Under the pieces are notes generated by a model that did not search any database, had not been told where the DNA came from, and worked only from the letters and a program-made list of their open reading frames with translations. Below, in pieces: positions 1 through 8,672 of a stretch of DNA of 64,000 nt. Every line of letters begins with the position of its first letter. The first letter of the stretch is position 1. A program made the position numbers and the translations under genes. Where the stretch lies: the NCBI GenBank assembly GCA_050012175.1, contig JBEKHR010000004.1:1-64000 (forward strand). Direction: 5' to 3'. Source of the DNA: CAVROP01 sp050012175. GTDB taxonomy: Bacteria > Acidobacteriota > Terriglobia > UBA7540.

Positions 1-49
1 GGTCCTGCTCGGTCAGGACCAACGTCGCTTTCGGTCGTCCCATCGCCAT
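1..49 (-). CDS. IS630-family transposase, N-terminal tip (partial at window edge)
   Basis: The first 16 codons of a minus-strand gene are visible, starting at an ATG at 49 with an alternative in-frame ATG two codons on. A strong ribosome binding site (GGAGGTGCC) lies directly upstream. The peptide MAMGRPKATLVLTEQD has the MGRPK...L..E opening typical of IS630-family (Tc1/mariner-like) transposases. Those enzymes cut and paste their element into TA dinucleotides. The rest of the gene lies left of the window, so the DDE catalytic domain and integrity cannot be judged. The next feature inward is a TA-flanked MITE-like element, consistent with this transposase class being active in the genome. 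The call rests on only 16 residues. Confidence 0.55.
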   Translation of the reverse strand, partial: MAMGRPKATLVLTEQD

Positions 50-124
50 AGGCACCTCCATTGTGCACCCAAGATGCCTATTTGCGGAGCAATATTAATG
101 CCACTTACTTATGGGACATAACAC

Positions 125-413
125 TAGCGTCCTGAGTCAGAAGTTGGCTGACAAAGTCCTCCCCTTTCGGGTGGCCGTTCCACAGCCCCGGCAGGGGTCC
201 CGCAAGGCGGGATAGCCCAGGGCGCCAGCCCTGGGGGAGGAGCCCTCACCCCGTCCCGCAGAGCGGGGCGCCCCTCTCCCGCGCGGGCGGGAGAGGAGAC
301 CGGGCTGAGGGGGGGTCGCCTACCCATCCCGCGCTGCGGGACCGTGAGCTACCCTCTTTCGCCCCGACAAGTCGGGGCTGACTTCATCAACGAATTTCTG
401 ACTCAGGACACTA
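125..413. mobile_element. MITE-like element, copy 1, TA-flanked
   Basis: About 290 bp are bounded by imperfect terminal inverted repeats (left AGCGTCCTGAGTCAGAAGTT, right arm read inward AGTGTCCTGAGTCAGAAATT) and flanked by TA on both sides, the target duplication typical of IS630/Tc1-type transposition. The interior is GC-rich, with runs resembling CCCCTCTCCCGC..GCGGGAGAG, and encodes no credible protein. A second copy lies at 9745-10020 with the same ends and similar interior blocks. No transposase is inside, so it is presumably moved in trans. Confidence 0.75.
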
Positions 414-1021
414 GCATTAATGCCTCAACGGTGGGACCTCTTCCAGTCGCATTGGACACACCAGGAGCCTAGCAGTGGTCATTTTGTGGAGTAGTACCAA
501 TGTACTATTGGTAAATCGGCTAGTATGAGCAATAAAAGGGGAATGGTACTGCCTCGTGGACTTTTTAAAGAGTGGCCGCAGGGAGGCCAAAATGCGCGAA
601 GCCGCTCTCTTTCTTGCCTTCTCCATATTGGGAGATAACTTAAACAGTTCAAGGAGGATAAGTATCAGTAAAGGGGAGCGTATGTTTCTGCCACAGTGGT
701 GACCTCGGCCGTATGTCAAGACTTCGGGGACAGCTCTATCCCAGCCACTGACGACCCGTTCGGGGAGAGTTTCATTGGCGCCTCATGCATTGTGAGCGCT
801 GCCCTAGAAGATGGCGCGCGAGGCACGAGATCGACCCTAACTGCTCCTTAAGCGACATGGTTTTTCAGGGGGCAGATGTTCTTAGAAACACCAAGAACCG
901 GCGTGGACAACATTTACATTGACAGGATCCTGCTAGTAGACGGTGAGGCAAATCACTCCAAGTCCCTTGAAGACTGAAGAAGAAATTCTGGCTGAAGATA
1001 GTCTGCTCCTGGTTTAAGGGT
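414..1021. other. Intergenic region, no gene recognised
   Basis: About 600 bp between the MITE-like element and the giant coiled-coil gene. Short open frames exist on both strands, but none has a good ribosome binding site, recognisable motif or protein-like composition. No clear promoter was identified. It may contain decayed insertion-sequence DNA from the element to the left. Confidence 0.4.
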
Positions 1022-4000
1022 ATGGACACGTTGAACTTATCTGAGAGATATTGGAAAGGTTCTTCAGAAACTTCACCACAACATGGCGGCGGAGTTGGCC
1101 AGCCGTTTCGCCAGAGCACAACGTGGAGAGCGCACATACCCTCGGTAGAGAGCCTGCTGGCGAGGGTCCGCGGCAACCGCACGGACCGACCAGGTCAGGT
1201 CCAGAATAGAAGAAGATGGGTTTTCAGCCGCGAGAGCAGTCGCGTTGCCGCCGTCATCCCAGTCACAATCAGCGGAATCGACGAGCATGACCGTATTTTT
1301 AGAGAAGCGACGCAGACCATAGACGTTAGCAGGCGAGGAGCGAGAATCGCCACGTCAAACGCCCTGGCTGTCGGTACCTACCTCCGGATCGAGAGCCCCA
1401 GCATGGAGAAGCCTACCGTTGCGCAGGTCGTCCGATACTGCGTACGGAGTCACCCTGATTGCACCAGGGAGATTTGTGTGGCATTGCTCGACGTCGTTGA
1501 AACACACAACATCTGGGGCATCCAGTCCCCGCCGGAGGACTGGCAAACTGGTTTGGGGGAGCCAACCGCCGCACAGCGGCTCGGGCACATTCTTGGGTGT
1601 GAATGGGCAGCAAGGTTTAAGTCTATTTCTAAGGTGGCGGCCCCGCCCACTGGATTTGCCATGGGCAGGGAGTCTCAACCCAAACCTGCGCCTGCCTCTC
1701 TCAAGCCAGAGGTTCCTCCCTCCTCGTCTGAAAAGGGGTCGGGAGAGGGTCCCGTCTCTGTTACGAGCCAGCCAGAGGAGCCGGTGCGCGTTTCCGCATC
1801 GACTCTTGTCTGTGGTGATGAAGGGGTGCTATCGGGACCTGACCAGATCCGCAAGGTGCCCACTTCTGACGTTGAGGAACGCCTGACGGAAGTGTCCTTG
1901 GCGGTGAAAGCGCTGGAGGGGCGCGTGGGAACGCTGGTGGACCGCGTGGGGGCGCTGGTGGAGGACTTCCAGGGGCGGATCGAAGGGACTCTGCAGGCTT
2001 TCCAGGGGAAGGGCGCGAGGCAGGCGGAGGATTTGGAGAAGATGGCCCAGGATCTGGGAGGGCGGTGGTCCCAGCAGTTCCAGGGGCAAGCCGAGGCAGC
2101 GGTGGAGAGGCTGCGGGAAGAACTGAAGAGTTCGGGGCGGGTCGTGGAGGAGGGCAAGCGGCAACTGGCCAGCCTAGCCGAGGCGAAACTGGCGTCCCTC
2201 AGCCAAGCTACCCGAGAGGAATATGGCCAGCAACTGGGGCAAGCATTTCGGGAGCATACGCAGGCGATGCATGAGGCAGCGGACGTGGAGGTGGAATCCA
2301 TTAAGCTGGCCGCCGAACAGGCGATAGCGCAACTGCAAGTTGCTGAGCAGAAGAAGGAGACGAGTTTCACGGCTGGGGCTGGCGCCGCAGAGGAACGCCT
2401 GACGGGAGTGTCCTTGGCGCTGGAAGCGTTGGAGGGGCGCGTGGGGGCGCTGGTGGAGGACTTCCAGGGGAAGGGCGCGAGGCAGGCGGAGGATTTGGAG
2501 AAGATGGCCCAGGATCTGGGAGGGCGGTGGTCCCAGCAGTTCCAGGGGCAAGCCGAGGCAGCGGTGGAGAGGCTGCAGGAAGAACTGAAGAGTTCGGGGC
2601 GGGTCGTGGAGGAGAGCAAGCGGCAACTAGCCAGCCTGGCCGAGGCGAAACTGGCGTCCCTCAGCCAAGCTACCCGAGAGGAATATGGCCAGCAACTGGG
2701 GCAAGCATTTCGGGAGCATGCGCAGGCGATGCATGAGGCAGCGGATGTGGAGGTGAAATCCATTAAGCTGGCCGCCGAACAGGCGATAGCGCAACTGCAA
2801 GTTGCTGAGCAGAAGAGGGAGACGAGTTTCACGGCTGGGGCTGGCACTGCAGAGGAATGCCTGACGGGAGTGTCCTTGGCGGTGGAAGCGTTGGAGGGGC
2901 GCGTGGGCGCGCTGGTGGAGGACTTCCAGGGGAAGGGCGCGAGGCAGGCGGAGGATTTGGAGAAGATGGCCCAGGATCTGGGAGGGCGGTGGTCCCAGCA
3001 GTTTCAGGAGCAAGCCGAGGCGGCGGTGGAGAGGCTGCAGGAAGAACTGAAGAGTTCGGGGCGGGTCGTGGAGGAGGGCAAGCGGCAACTAGCCAGCTTG
3101 GCCGAGGCGAAACTGGCGTCCCTCAGCCAAGCTACCCGAGAGGAATATGGCCAGCAACTGGGGCAAGCATTTCGGGAGCATACGCAGGCGATGCATGAGG
3201 CAGCGGACGTGGAGGTGGAATCCATCAAGCTGGCCGCCGAACAGGCGATAGCGCAACTGCAAGTTGCTGAGCAGAAGAAGGAGACGAGTTTCACGGCTGG
3301 GGCTGGCGCCGCAGAGGAACGCCTGACGGGAGTGTCCTTGGCGGTGGAAGCGCTGGAAGGGCGCGTGGGGGCGCTGGTGGAGGACTTCCAGGGGAAGGGC
3401 GCGAGGCAGGCGGAGGATTTGGAGAAGATCGCCCAGGATCTGGGAGGGCGGTGGTCCCAGCAGTTCCAGGAGCAAGCCGAAGCAGCGGTAGAGAGGCTGC
3501 GGGAAGAACTGAAGAGTTCGGGGCGGGTCGTGGAGGAGGGCAAGCGGCAACTGGCCAGCCTAGCCGAGGCGAAACTGGCGTCCCTCAGCCAAGCTACCCG
3601 AGAGGAATATGGCCAGCAACTGGGGCAAGCATTTCGGGAGCATACGCAGGCGATGCATGAGGCAGCGGACGTGGAGGTGGAATCCATTAAGCTGGCCGCC
3701 GAACAGGCGATAGCGCAACTGCAAGTTGCTGAGCAGAAGAAGGAGACGAGTTTCACGGCTGGGGCTGGCGCCGCAGAGGAACGCCTGACGGGAGTGTCCT
3801 TGGCGCTGGAAGCGTTGGAGGGGCGCGTGGGGGCGCTGGTGGAGGACTTCCAGGGGAAGGGCGCGAGGCAGGCGGAGGATTTGGAGAAGATGGCCCAGGA
3901 TCTGGGAGGGCGGTGGTCCCAGCAGTTCCAGGGGCAAGCCGAGGCAGCGGTGGAGAGGCTGCAGGAAGAACTGAAGAGTTCGGGGCGGGTCGTGGAGGAG

Positions 4001-5653
4001 AGCAAGCGGCAACTAGCCAGCCTGGCCGAGGCGAAACTGGCGTCCCTCAGCCAAGCTACCCGAGAGGAATATGGCCAGCAACTGGGGCAAGCATTTCGGG
4101 AGCATGCGCAGGCGATGCATGAGGCAGCGGATGTGGAGGTGAAATCCATTAAGCTGGCCGCCGAACAGGCGATAGCGCAACTGCAAGTTGCTGAGCAGAA
4201 GAGGGAGACGAGTTTCACGGCTGGGGCTGGCGCTGCAGAGGAATGCCTGACGGGAGTGTCCTTGGCGGTGGAAGCGTTGGAGGGGCGCGTGGGCGCGCTG
4301 GTGGAGGACTTCCAGGGGCGGATCGAAGGGACTCTGCAGGCTTTCCAGGGGGAGGGCACGAGGCAGGCGAAGGATTTGGAGAAGATGGCCCAGGATCTGG
4401 GGGGGCGGTGGTCCCAGCAGTTTGAGGAGCAAGGCAAGGCAGCGGTGGAGAGGCTGCGGGAAGAACTGAAGAATTCGGGGCGGGTCGTGGAGGAGGGCAA
4501 GCGGCAACTGGCCAGCCTGGCCAAGGCGAAACTGGCGTCCCTCAGCCAAGCTACCCGAGAGGAATACGGCCAGCAACTGGCGCAAGCATTTCGGGAGCAT
4601 GCGCAGGTGATGCATGAGGCAGCGGACGAAGAGGTGGAATCCATTAAGCTGGCCGCTGAACAGGCGATAGCGCAACTGCAGGCTGCTGAGGAGAAGAGGG
4701 AGACGAGTTTCACGGCTCGGGCTGGCGCTGCAGAGGAATGCCTGACGGGAGTGTCCTTGGCGGTGGAAGCGCTGGAGGGGCGCTTGGGGGCGCTGGTGGA
4801 GGACTTCCAGGGGCGGATCGAAGGGACTCTGCGGGCTTTCCAGGGGCAGGGCGCGAGGCAGGCGGGGGATTTGGAGAGAATGGCCCAGGATATGGGGGGG
4901 CGGTGGTCCCAGCAGTTTGAGGAGCAAGCCGGGGCAGCGGTGGAGAGGCTGCGGGAAGAACTGAAGAGTTCGGGGCGGGCCGTGGAGGAGAGCAAGCGGG
5001 AGCTGGCCAGCCTGGCCAAGGCGAAACTGTTGGCCCTCAGCAAAGTTGCAGATAACGCTGCAGCGGGTCTCGAAGCGGAGCAAAGACGGTTGAAGAACCA
5101 GTACGAGACCTCTCGAAGAGAACTTGAGGACCTCTTAAAGAGGGGTTGGACAAAACCGCCCTCCCTTTCCCTTCAGCGTGGAAACCGTCCAAAGCGGCGA
5201 AGGATAGTTGCGCAGCCAGCGCTGGTGGCAGGGGTTTGCTTGCTAATAATGGTGCCTCTTTTGAGCGTATATCTTCCGAAAGCCCATGTGATGCAACTGC
5301 AGCCTGAGGCTCCCGCTGAATTCATCGATCAAAGTCCATACTGGAGTGCCGAGCGACGCGCCCGGGAGGAAGAGGTGGCACAGGCGTATTGGCGGGCAGC
5401 GGTAGTAGGCTTGCAGGAGAGGTATCCGTTTGGCAGCGAACTGCCAGCCGAGCCCCCAACCGAATTCCAAGTCGAAAACGAATATATCGCGCCGGGCGGT
5501 GCGAAGGCTTTTTTCGAAACAAGGGCTCGTTATTGGGAAAACCTTCGCAGAAGTTGGGTGCAGCCCCAGTTCTGGGTAGAACGCCCTGAACGGAACACGC
5601 AGTGGGCTGCTCGTCTTCGGCAGATCTGGGACCACTTGCATCCACCTAAATAA
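1022..5653 (+). CDS. PilZ-domain giant coiled-coil protein with membrane anchor and novel C-terminal domain
   Basis: A protein of 1543 residues. Residues about 70-160 form a PilZ domain with both cyclic-di-GMP signature motifs, RxxxR (R70 to R74) and DxSxxG (D101-V-S-R-R-G106), so ligand binding is plausible. After a Pro/Ser-rich linker come seven tandem Ala/Glu/Gln-rich units of about 154 residues (roughly 285-1370), strongly coiled-coil and apolipoprotein-like. A hydrophobic segment at about 1399-1419 is a likely membrane anchor. The last 110 residues form a compact domain that reappears as the stand-alone protein at 41225-41689. The expected topology is a cytoplasmic PilZ and rod with the C-terminal domain across the inner membrane. 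A role as a cyclic-di-GMP-responsive scaffold is inference. The start is uncertain: GGGT lies only a few bases upstream of the ATG, and the PilZ domain begins some 65 residues later. Confidence 0.85.
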   Translation: MDTLNLSERYWKGSSETSPQHGGGVGQPFRQSTTWRAHIPSVESLLARVRGNRTDRPGQVQNRRRWVFSRESSRVAAVIPVTISGIDEHDRIFREATQTIDVSRRGARIATSNALAVGTYLRIESPSMEKPTVAQVVRYCVRSHPDCTREICVALLDVVETHNIWGIQSPPEDWQTGLGEPTAAQRLGHILGCEWAARFKSISKVAAPPTGFAMGRESQPKPAPASLKPEVPPSSSEKGSGEGPVSVTSQPEEPVRVSASTLVCGDEGVLSGPDQIRKVPTSDVEERLTEVSLAVKALEGRVGTLVDRVGALVEDFQGRIEGTLQAFQGKGARQAEDLEKMAQDLGGRWSQQFQGQAEAAVERLREELKSSGRVVEEGKRQLASLAEAKLASLSQATREEYGQQLGQAFREHTQAMHEAADVEVESIKLAAEQAIAQLQVAEQKKETSFTAGAGAAEERLTGVSLALEALEGRVGALVEDFQGKGARQAEDLEKMAQDLGGRWSQQFQGQAEAAVERLQEELKSSGRVVEESKRQLASLAEAKLASLSQATREEYGQQLGQAFREHAQAMHEAADVEVKSIKLAAEQAIAQLQVAEQKRETSFTAGAGTAEECLTGVSLAVEALEGRVGALVEDFQGKGARQAEDLEKMAQDLGGRWSQQFQEQAEAAVERLQEELKSSGRVVEEGKRQLASLAEAKLASLSQATREEYGQQLGQAFREHTQAMHEAADVEVESIKLAAEQAIAQLQVAEQKKETSFTAGAGAAEERLTGVSLAVEALEGRVGALVEDFQGKGARQAEDLEKIAQDLGGRWSQQFQEQAEAAVERLREELKSSGRVVEEGKRQLASLAEAKLASLSQATREEYGQQLGQAFREHTQAMHEAADVEVESIKLAAEQAIAQLQVAEQKKETSFTAGAGAAEERLTGVSLALEALEGRVGALVEDFQGKGARQAEDLEKMAQDLGGRWSQQFQGQAEAAVERLQEELKSSGRVVEESKRQLASLAEAKLASLSQATREEYGQQLGQAFREHAQAMHEAADVEVKSIKLAAEQAIAQLQVAEQKRETSFTAGAGAAEECLTGVSLAVEALEGRVGALVEDFQGRIEGTLQAFQGEGTRQAKDLEKMAQDLGGRWSQQFEEQGKAAVERLREELKNSGRVVEEGKRQLASLAKAKLASLSQATREEYGQQLAQAFREHAQVMHEAADEEVESIKLAAEQAIAQLQAAEEKRETSFTARAGAAEECLTGVSLAVEALEGRLGALVEDFQGRIEGTLRAFQGQGARQAGDLERMAQDMGGRWSQQFEEQAGAAVERLREELKSSGRAVEESKRELASLAKAKLLALSKVADNAAAGLEAEQRRLKNQYETSRRELEDLLKRGWTKPPSLSLQRGNRPKRRRIVAQPALVAGVCLLIMVPLLSVYLPKAHVMQLQPEAPAEFIDQSPYWSAERRAREEEVAQAYWRAAVVGLQERYPFGSELPAEPPTEFQVENEYIAPGGAKAFFETRARYWENLRRSWVQPQFWVERPERNTQWAARLRQIWDHLHPPK
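1873..5045. repeat. Tandem coding repeat, seven units, 462-bp core period
   Basis: Units 2 to 5 follow at exactly 462 bp. Units 1, 6 and 7 carry an extra 33 bp encoding RIEGTLQAFQG or a variant, and unit 1 a further 21 bp. Unit 7 diverges at its 3' end. Read side by side, unit 2 (from about 2390) and unit 5 (from about 3776) are the same apart from a single base at the end. They sit 1386 bp apart, so a block of three units was duplicated very recently. All length differences are multiples of three, so the frame is kept. Confidence 0.9.
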
Positions 5654-5681
5654 ATCGACACGACAGTGCATCTGCATGTGA

Positions 5682-5780
5682 GAAGCTGTGAAATAATCCA
5701 GAATAGTCATATCCCGACGCCGATTATTCAATAACTTACGCTGTGCAAAGCCCGCATCTTCGGCATTATTTCACAGCTTC
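5682..5780. repeat. Perfect 16-bp inverted repeat with 67-bp spacer
   Basis: GAAGCTGTGAAATAAT at 5682-5697 is matched by its exact reverse complement at 5765-5780. The spacer is too long for a simple terminator and no T-tract follows. The arms could be the ends of a tiny non-autonomous element, although no target duplication is evident, or a recombination or protein-binding site just downstream of the giant gene. Confidence 0.6.
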
Positions 5781-6002
5781 CGAGATGCCGGTATGCAAAG
5801 TCGCTATATTCGATTGGATGGCGGGACCCGCCGAAACACTTTTGTTTGCTTCTCCGCATTATGGGTCGCCGGCCTGATCGAATCCACGGCGCAATCATCC
5901 TGCTTCCATGAAGTAATTCGGTCGCGTCGAAGGGTTGACCAACCCTCCATGTCAAATCTCAACTTTCGCCTCCGGGCCAGGACCCAGGAAAGGATGGTCC
6001 AT

Positions 6003-6407
6003 ATGCCAAAGAATGCGGTTCATCCCCCTGAGATTCTGAGCAACGGATCGAGCCATTTGGTGAAGCTCGCCGGAAAGGTTGATTCCTTCTCGCTGCTACT
6101 CCGCGAGACGCCAGAGGGCGAGTTGAAACGCTCGATCGACGTACAGTTCCACATTATGGTGTTCACAGCCCGCAAGGAAGTTCGGAAGTACTGCCCCCGG
6201 TATCGCTATTTGCCGGGCGAGGGAATTCTCGACTTCAGTGCCGATTGCGCTTCTGGCCAACTCGAGCCGCGGGATCTTGGCCACGCCCCGCCGCCCAAGC
6301 GGGGCAGGCTCGGTGAGAAGTGCTGCTTCTTCGCAGGCATTCCCGAGGAGCAATCTTCTGAAATGACGGCAAGCCCGGCGCCGCAAGACCTCGTGCTTGT
6401 GGTCTGA
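6003..6407 (+). CDS. Possible hypothetical protein (low confidence)
   Basis: A 134-residue frame whose ATG at 6003 is preceded by AGGAAAGG. Residues 20-75 look protein-like (a GKVDSFSLLLRETPEGE stretch followed by a basic, aromatic-rich segment), but the tail becomes Pro/Gly/Arg-rich low-complexity sequence. No family is recognised. A comparable open frame runs on the opposite strand at 6096-6455, so coding status is doubtful. It sits alone between the giant coiled-coil gene and the lipoprotein gene and could be a decayed fragment. Confidence 0.22.
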   Translation: MPKNAVHPPEILSNGSSHLVKLAGKVDSFSLLLRETPEGELKRSIDVQFHIMVFTARKEVRKYCPRYRYLPGEGILDFSADCASGQLEPRDLGHAPPPKRGRLGEKCCFFAGIPEEQSSEMTASPAPQDLVLVV

Positions 6408-6915
6408 ACCCGGCCCATCCATCCTCTGCATCCCCGCCGTTGTCTTTACTGACAAGACCCACAGTCTCTCTTAATACCCTCCAAAAGCCGCCTCCGGCGA
6501 TGATGGTAATGAACCCTCAAACACCGGCCTCTGTTCAGATTTATTCACTCTTACGTGCGCGCCGACAATTCATTCCAGCGCGCCTGGGCAAGGTCATACG
6601 TCGCCCCTGGCTCTCCACATTCCGAACACAGCCCGCGACTCCCGCTCCCCGCCCGCACCTCGACTCTCAAATACGGCCGACCCCCTCGGGACGAGCATCG
6701 GGCTCGCTGGTACGCAAAACCCTTGTAATTCTCGATCCGATTCAGAATACTTTGGAAATGCATCCTGTCCCCCCCTGCGAGATTCGTGTTACCTTGCACT
6801 ATCCCTTAGAGGATTCGGACAGGATGCACAAGCTTATCCTATGGCCCTTACCAGGCTCATTCGCTTTTTCTTACCCACAGATTCTGCGGAAGAACCCACA
6901 AGGGGGTGTTCCATT
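6408..6915. other. Intergenic region upstream of the anchor-D lipoprotein
   Basis: About 500 bp with short overlapping open frames on both strands and no recognisable product. It presumably carries the promoter of the lipoprotein gene at 6916. I could not pick out a convincing -35/-10 pair. Confidence 0.35.
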
Positions 6916-7941
6916 ATGAACACCCACGCAGCGAAAGCGGAAAGAAGGAAGCTTCTAAAAACCAGGTCCCTTGTTTTGGCCCTGTCAGTGATTCTCGCCG
7001 CTGCATGGCAGGTTGCCTGCGGCGGAAGCACCGGGGGGATTGACACGCCTCCGGCTCCTGTGGCGAGCATTGCCCCCGGCAGTCTCGCTTTTGGGAATCA
7101 AACGATCAACACCACCAGCACGGCCCAGACCGTGACACTCACCAACACCGGCAACGCAGCATTGAGTATCGCCGGCATCACGGTCACAGGGACCAATGCC
7201 AGCGACTTTGCTCAGAGCAACACGTGCGGCAGTTCGGTGGCGGGCGGCAGTAACTGCACAATCAGCGTGACCTTCACGCCTTCAGCGAGTGGCAGCCGCA
7301 CGGCCTCGGTGAGCATCACGGACAATGCCAGTGGCAGCCCGCAGACGGTGAGCCTCTCCGGCACGGGCACGGCTGCCCTGGCCAGCCTCTCACCCACCAG
7401 CCTTGCCTTCGGCAACCAGTCCGTAGGTACGAGCAGTACAGCTCAGAGCCTCACCCTGAGCAACACGGGCAACGCCGCCTTGAGCATTACCAGCCTCGCC
7501 CTGACGGGTACCAATGCCAACGACTTTGCTCAGGCCAACACGTGTGGCAGTTCGCTGGCGGGCGGCGCCAACTGCACGATTGTCGTGATGTTCACGCCTT
7601 CCGTCACCGGGACCGAGGCGTCCTCGCTAAGCATCGCGGACAATTCCAGCGGCAGCCCGCAGACGGTGAGCCTCTCTGGCGCGGGAACGCACGACGTGAT
7701 TCTATCCTGGACCGCCAGCACGACTCCCGGCGTAGTTGGGTACAATGTTTACCGTGGCACTACCTCGGGTGGGCCGTACCCGACGGAACTGAATTCCGCG
7801 CCTATTAACGGAACCACGTATACCGATGAGACTGTGCAGGCAGGGCGGACGTACTACTATGTGGTTACAGCCGTGGCGTCGAATGATGTCACCCAGAGTG
7901 CGAACTCGAATCAAGTTTCAGCGGCCGTGCCATCACCCTAA
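6916..7941 (+). CDS. Secreted lipoprotein with two choice-of-anchor D domains and a fibronectin III domain
   Basis: A 341-residue envelope protein. The ATG at 6916 is chosen over the in-frame ATG at 6841 because it begins a proper signal peptide (basic N-region, hydrophobic core, then VAC-GGS). The cysteine followed by Gly/Ser is a plausible, slightly degenerate lipobox. Two ASPM/choice-of-anchor D-like beta domains of about 100 residues follow, each opening with a LAFGNQ motif and containing a TCGSS..GG.NCTI.V.FTP signature. A C-terminal fibronectin III-like domain (about residues 255-340) contains YNVYRGTTSGG and TYYYVVTAV. Such proteins are usually cell-surface or outer-membrane-anchored binding proteins; no catalytic motif is seen. 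Its anchor-D domains resemble those of the giant protein at 52018-57051. The substrate is unknown. Confidence 0.82.
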   Translation: MNTHAAKAERRKLLKTRSLVLALSVILAAAWQVACGGSTGGIDTPPAPVASIAPGSLAFGNQTINTTSTAQTVTLTNTGNAALSIAGITVTGTNASDFAQSNTCGSSVAGGSNCTISVTFTPSASGSRTASVSITDNASGSPQTVSLSGTGTAALASLSPTSLAFGNQSVGTSSTAQSLTLSNTGNAALSITSLALTGTNANDFAQANTCGSSLAGGANCTIVVMFTPSVTGTEASSLSIADNSSGSPQTVSLSGAGTHDVILSWTASTTPGVVGYNVYRGTTSGGPYPTELNSAPINGTTYTDETVQAGRTYYYVVTAVASNDVTQSANSNQVSAAVPSP

Positions 7942-8021
7942 TACTACAATGTGAAGTAATTGTCCTGATTAGCCTTGACCGCGTAGGGAGCAGCGACACG
8001 TGGGGTTGGCCTGCCCCCTAT

Positions 8022-8672
8022 ATGGACGAACCGAACGCTGAGAAAGAGACGAGCTTGGAATGTACGAGCACTCCTGATAGCTCCTGCGCCGGAGCCAGCC
8101 TCTACAAATCCCTCAAGCTCGGCTGGCACTGGCGCCGGCTGAGGCGGGCCGTTGTGGCCGCATCCGAAGCCGCGCAAGGCCACGAAGCCAATGGCCTGCC
8201 GCCAGGTTCGAGGGAATTCAAAACACTCTTTGACGAGGTCGTCCGCAAGGTTCAGGAGCATTCCACTGAGTCCGGCGATCCCATCGACAACCTCAAGGCC
8301 CGGCTGCCCGCGCTGTGCGCTCTGGAGCGGCTGGCCTATCCCGCTCCCACTGTGCCTCGGAACAAGGCTGGGCTGACGCTCGGCATCCTCATCGCTGCGC
8401 TTCTGGGGTCATTCGGAATGGGTGCGCTCGCACTGCAAACCCGACTGATAATTGCATTCGGCGGCGGTCAGGCGTATGTTGTCGGTCGGGCCGGAGGTCG
8501 ATTATGGAAATTGCGGATCAGAGGCTTGACGGATTGTCCCGCCTGGTCGGCAACACGCCTCTTTTGGGAATCGGGCTTACGTTCCGAGGCAAGCGCCGGG
8601 TCATCTATGCGAAATGCGAACAGCTTAACCTCACAGGCAGCATCAAGGATCGCATGGCGCTGCACATCCTGA
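8022..8672 (+). CDS. Hypothetical protein with one membrane segment; 3' end uncertain
   Basis: The frame encodes 216 residues. The N-terminal 130 look plausible: a soluble helical stretch containing EFKTLFDEVVRKVQEHS, then a hydrophobic segment (AGLTLGILIAALLGSFG) that could span the membrane. The last 56 codons overlap the cysteine synthase in another frame and look like read-through (Arg/Ser/Trp-rich). Either the true gene ends earlier through a frameshift near 8470-8500, or the overlap is genuine. No family is recognised. Its proximity to the downstream ATG suggests co-transcription with the cysteine synthase. Confidence 0.4.
   Translation: MDEPNAEKETSLECTSTPDSSCAGASLYKSLKLGWHWRRLRRAVVAASEAAQGHEANGLPPGSREFKTLFDEVVRKVQEHSTESGDPIDNLKARLPALCALERLAYPAPTVPRNKAGLTLGILIAALLGSFGMGALALQTRLIIAFGGGQAYVVGRAGGRLWKLRIRGLTDCPAWSATRLFWESGLRSEASAGSSMRNANSLTSQAASRIAWRCTS

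Noticed and set aside
1..20. Perfect GGTCCTG..CAGGACC dyad at the left edge
   Set aside because: Lies inside the transposase coding sequence and can be chance; the element's real end is not visible.
3004..5043. A 679-codon open frame on the minus strand opposite the coiled-coil repeats, with further long frames at 1675-2847 and 4013-5083
   Set aside because: These are shadows of a highly repetitive GC-rich gene: they repeat with the same 462-bp period, are Ser/Cys/Ala/Arg-rich and match nothing. The plus-strand frame has PilZ motifs and a coherent layout.
1873..5045. CRISPR or satellite array
   Set aside because: The units are long, contiguous without spacers and lie inside one open frame, so this is a coding repeat.
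6096..6455. Minus-strand frame of 119 codons
   Set aside because: No ribosome binding site or recognised motif; it competes with an equally weak plus-strand frame.
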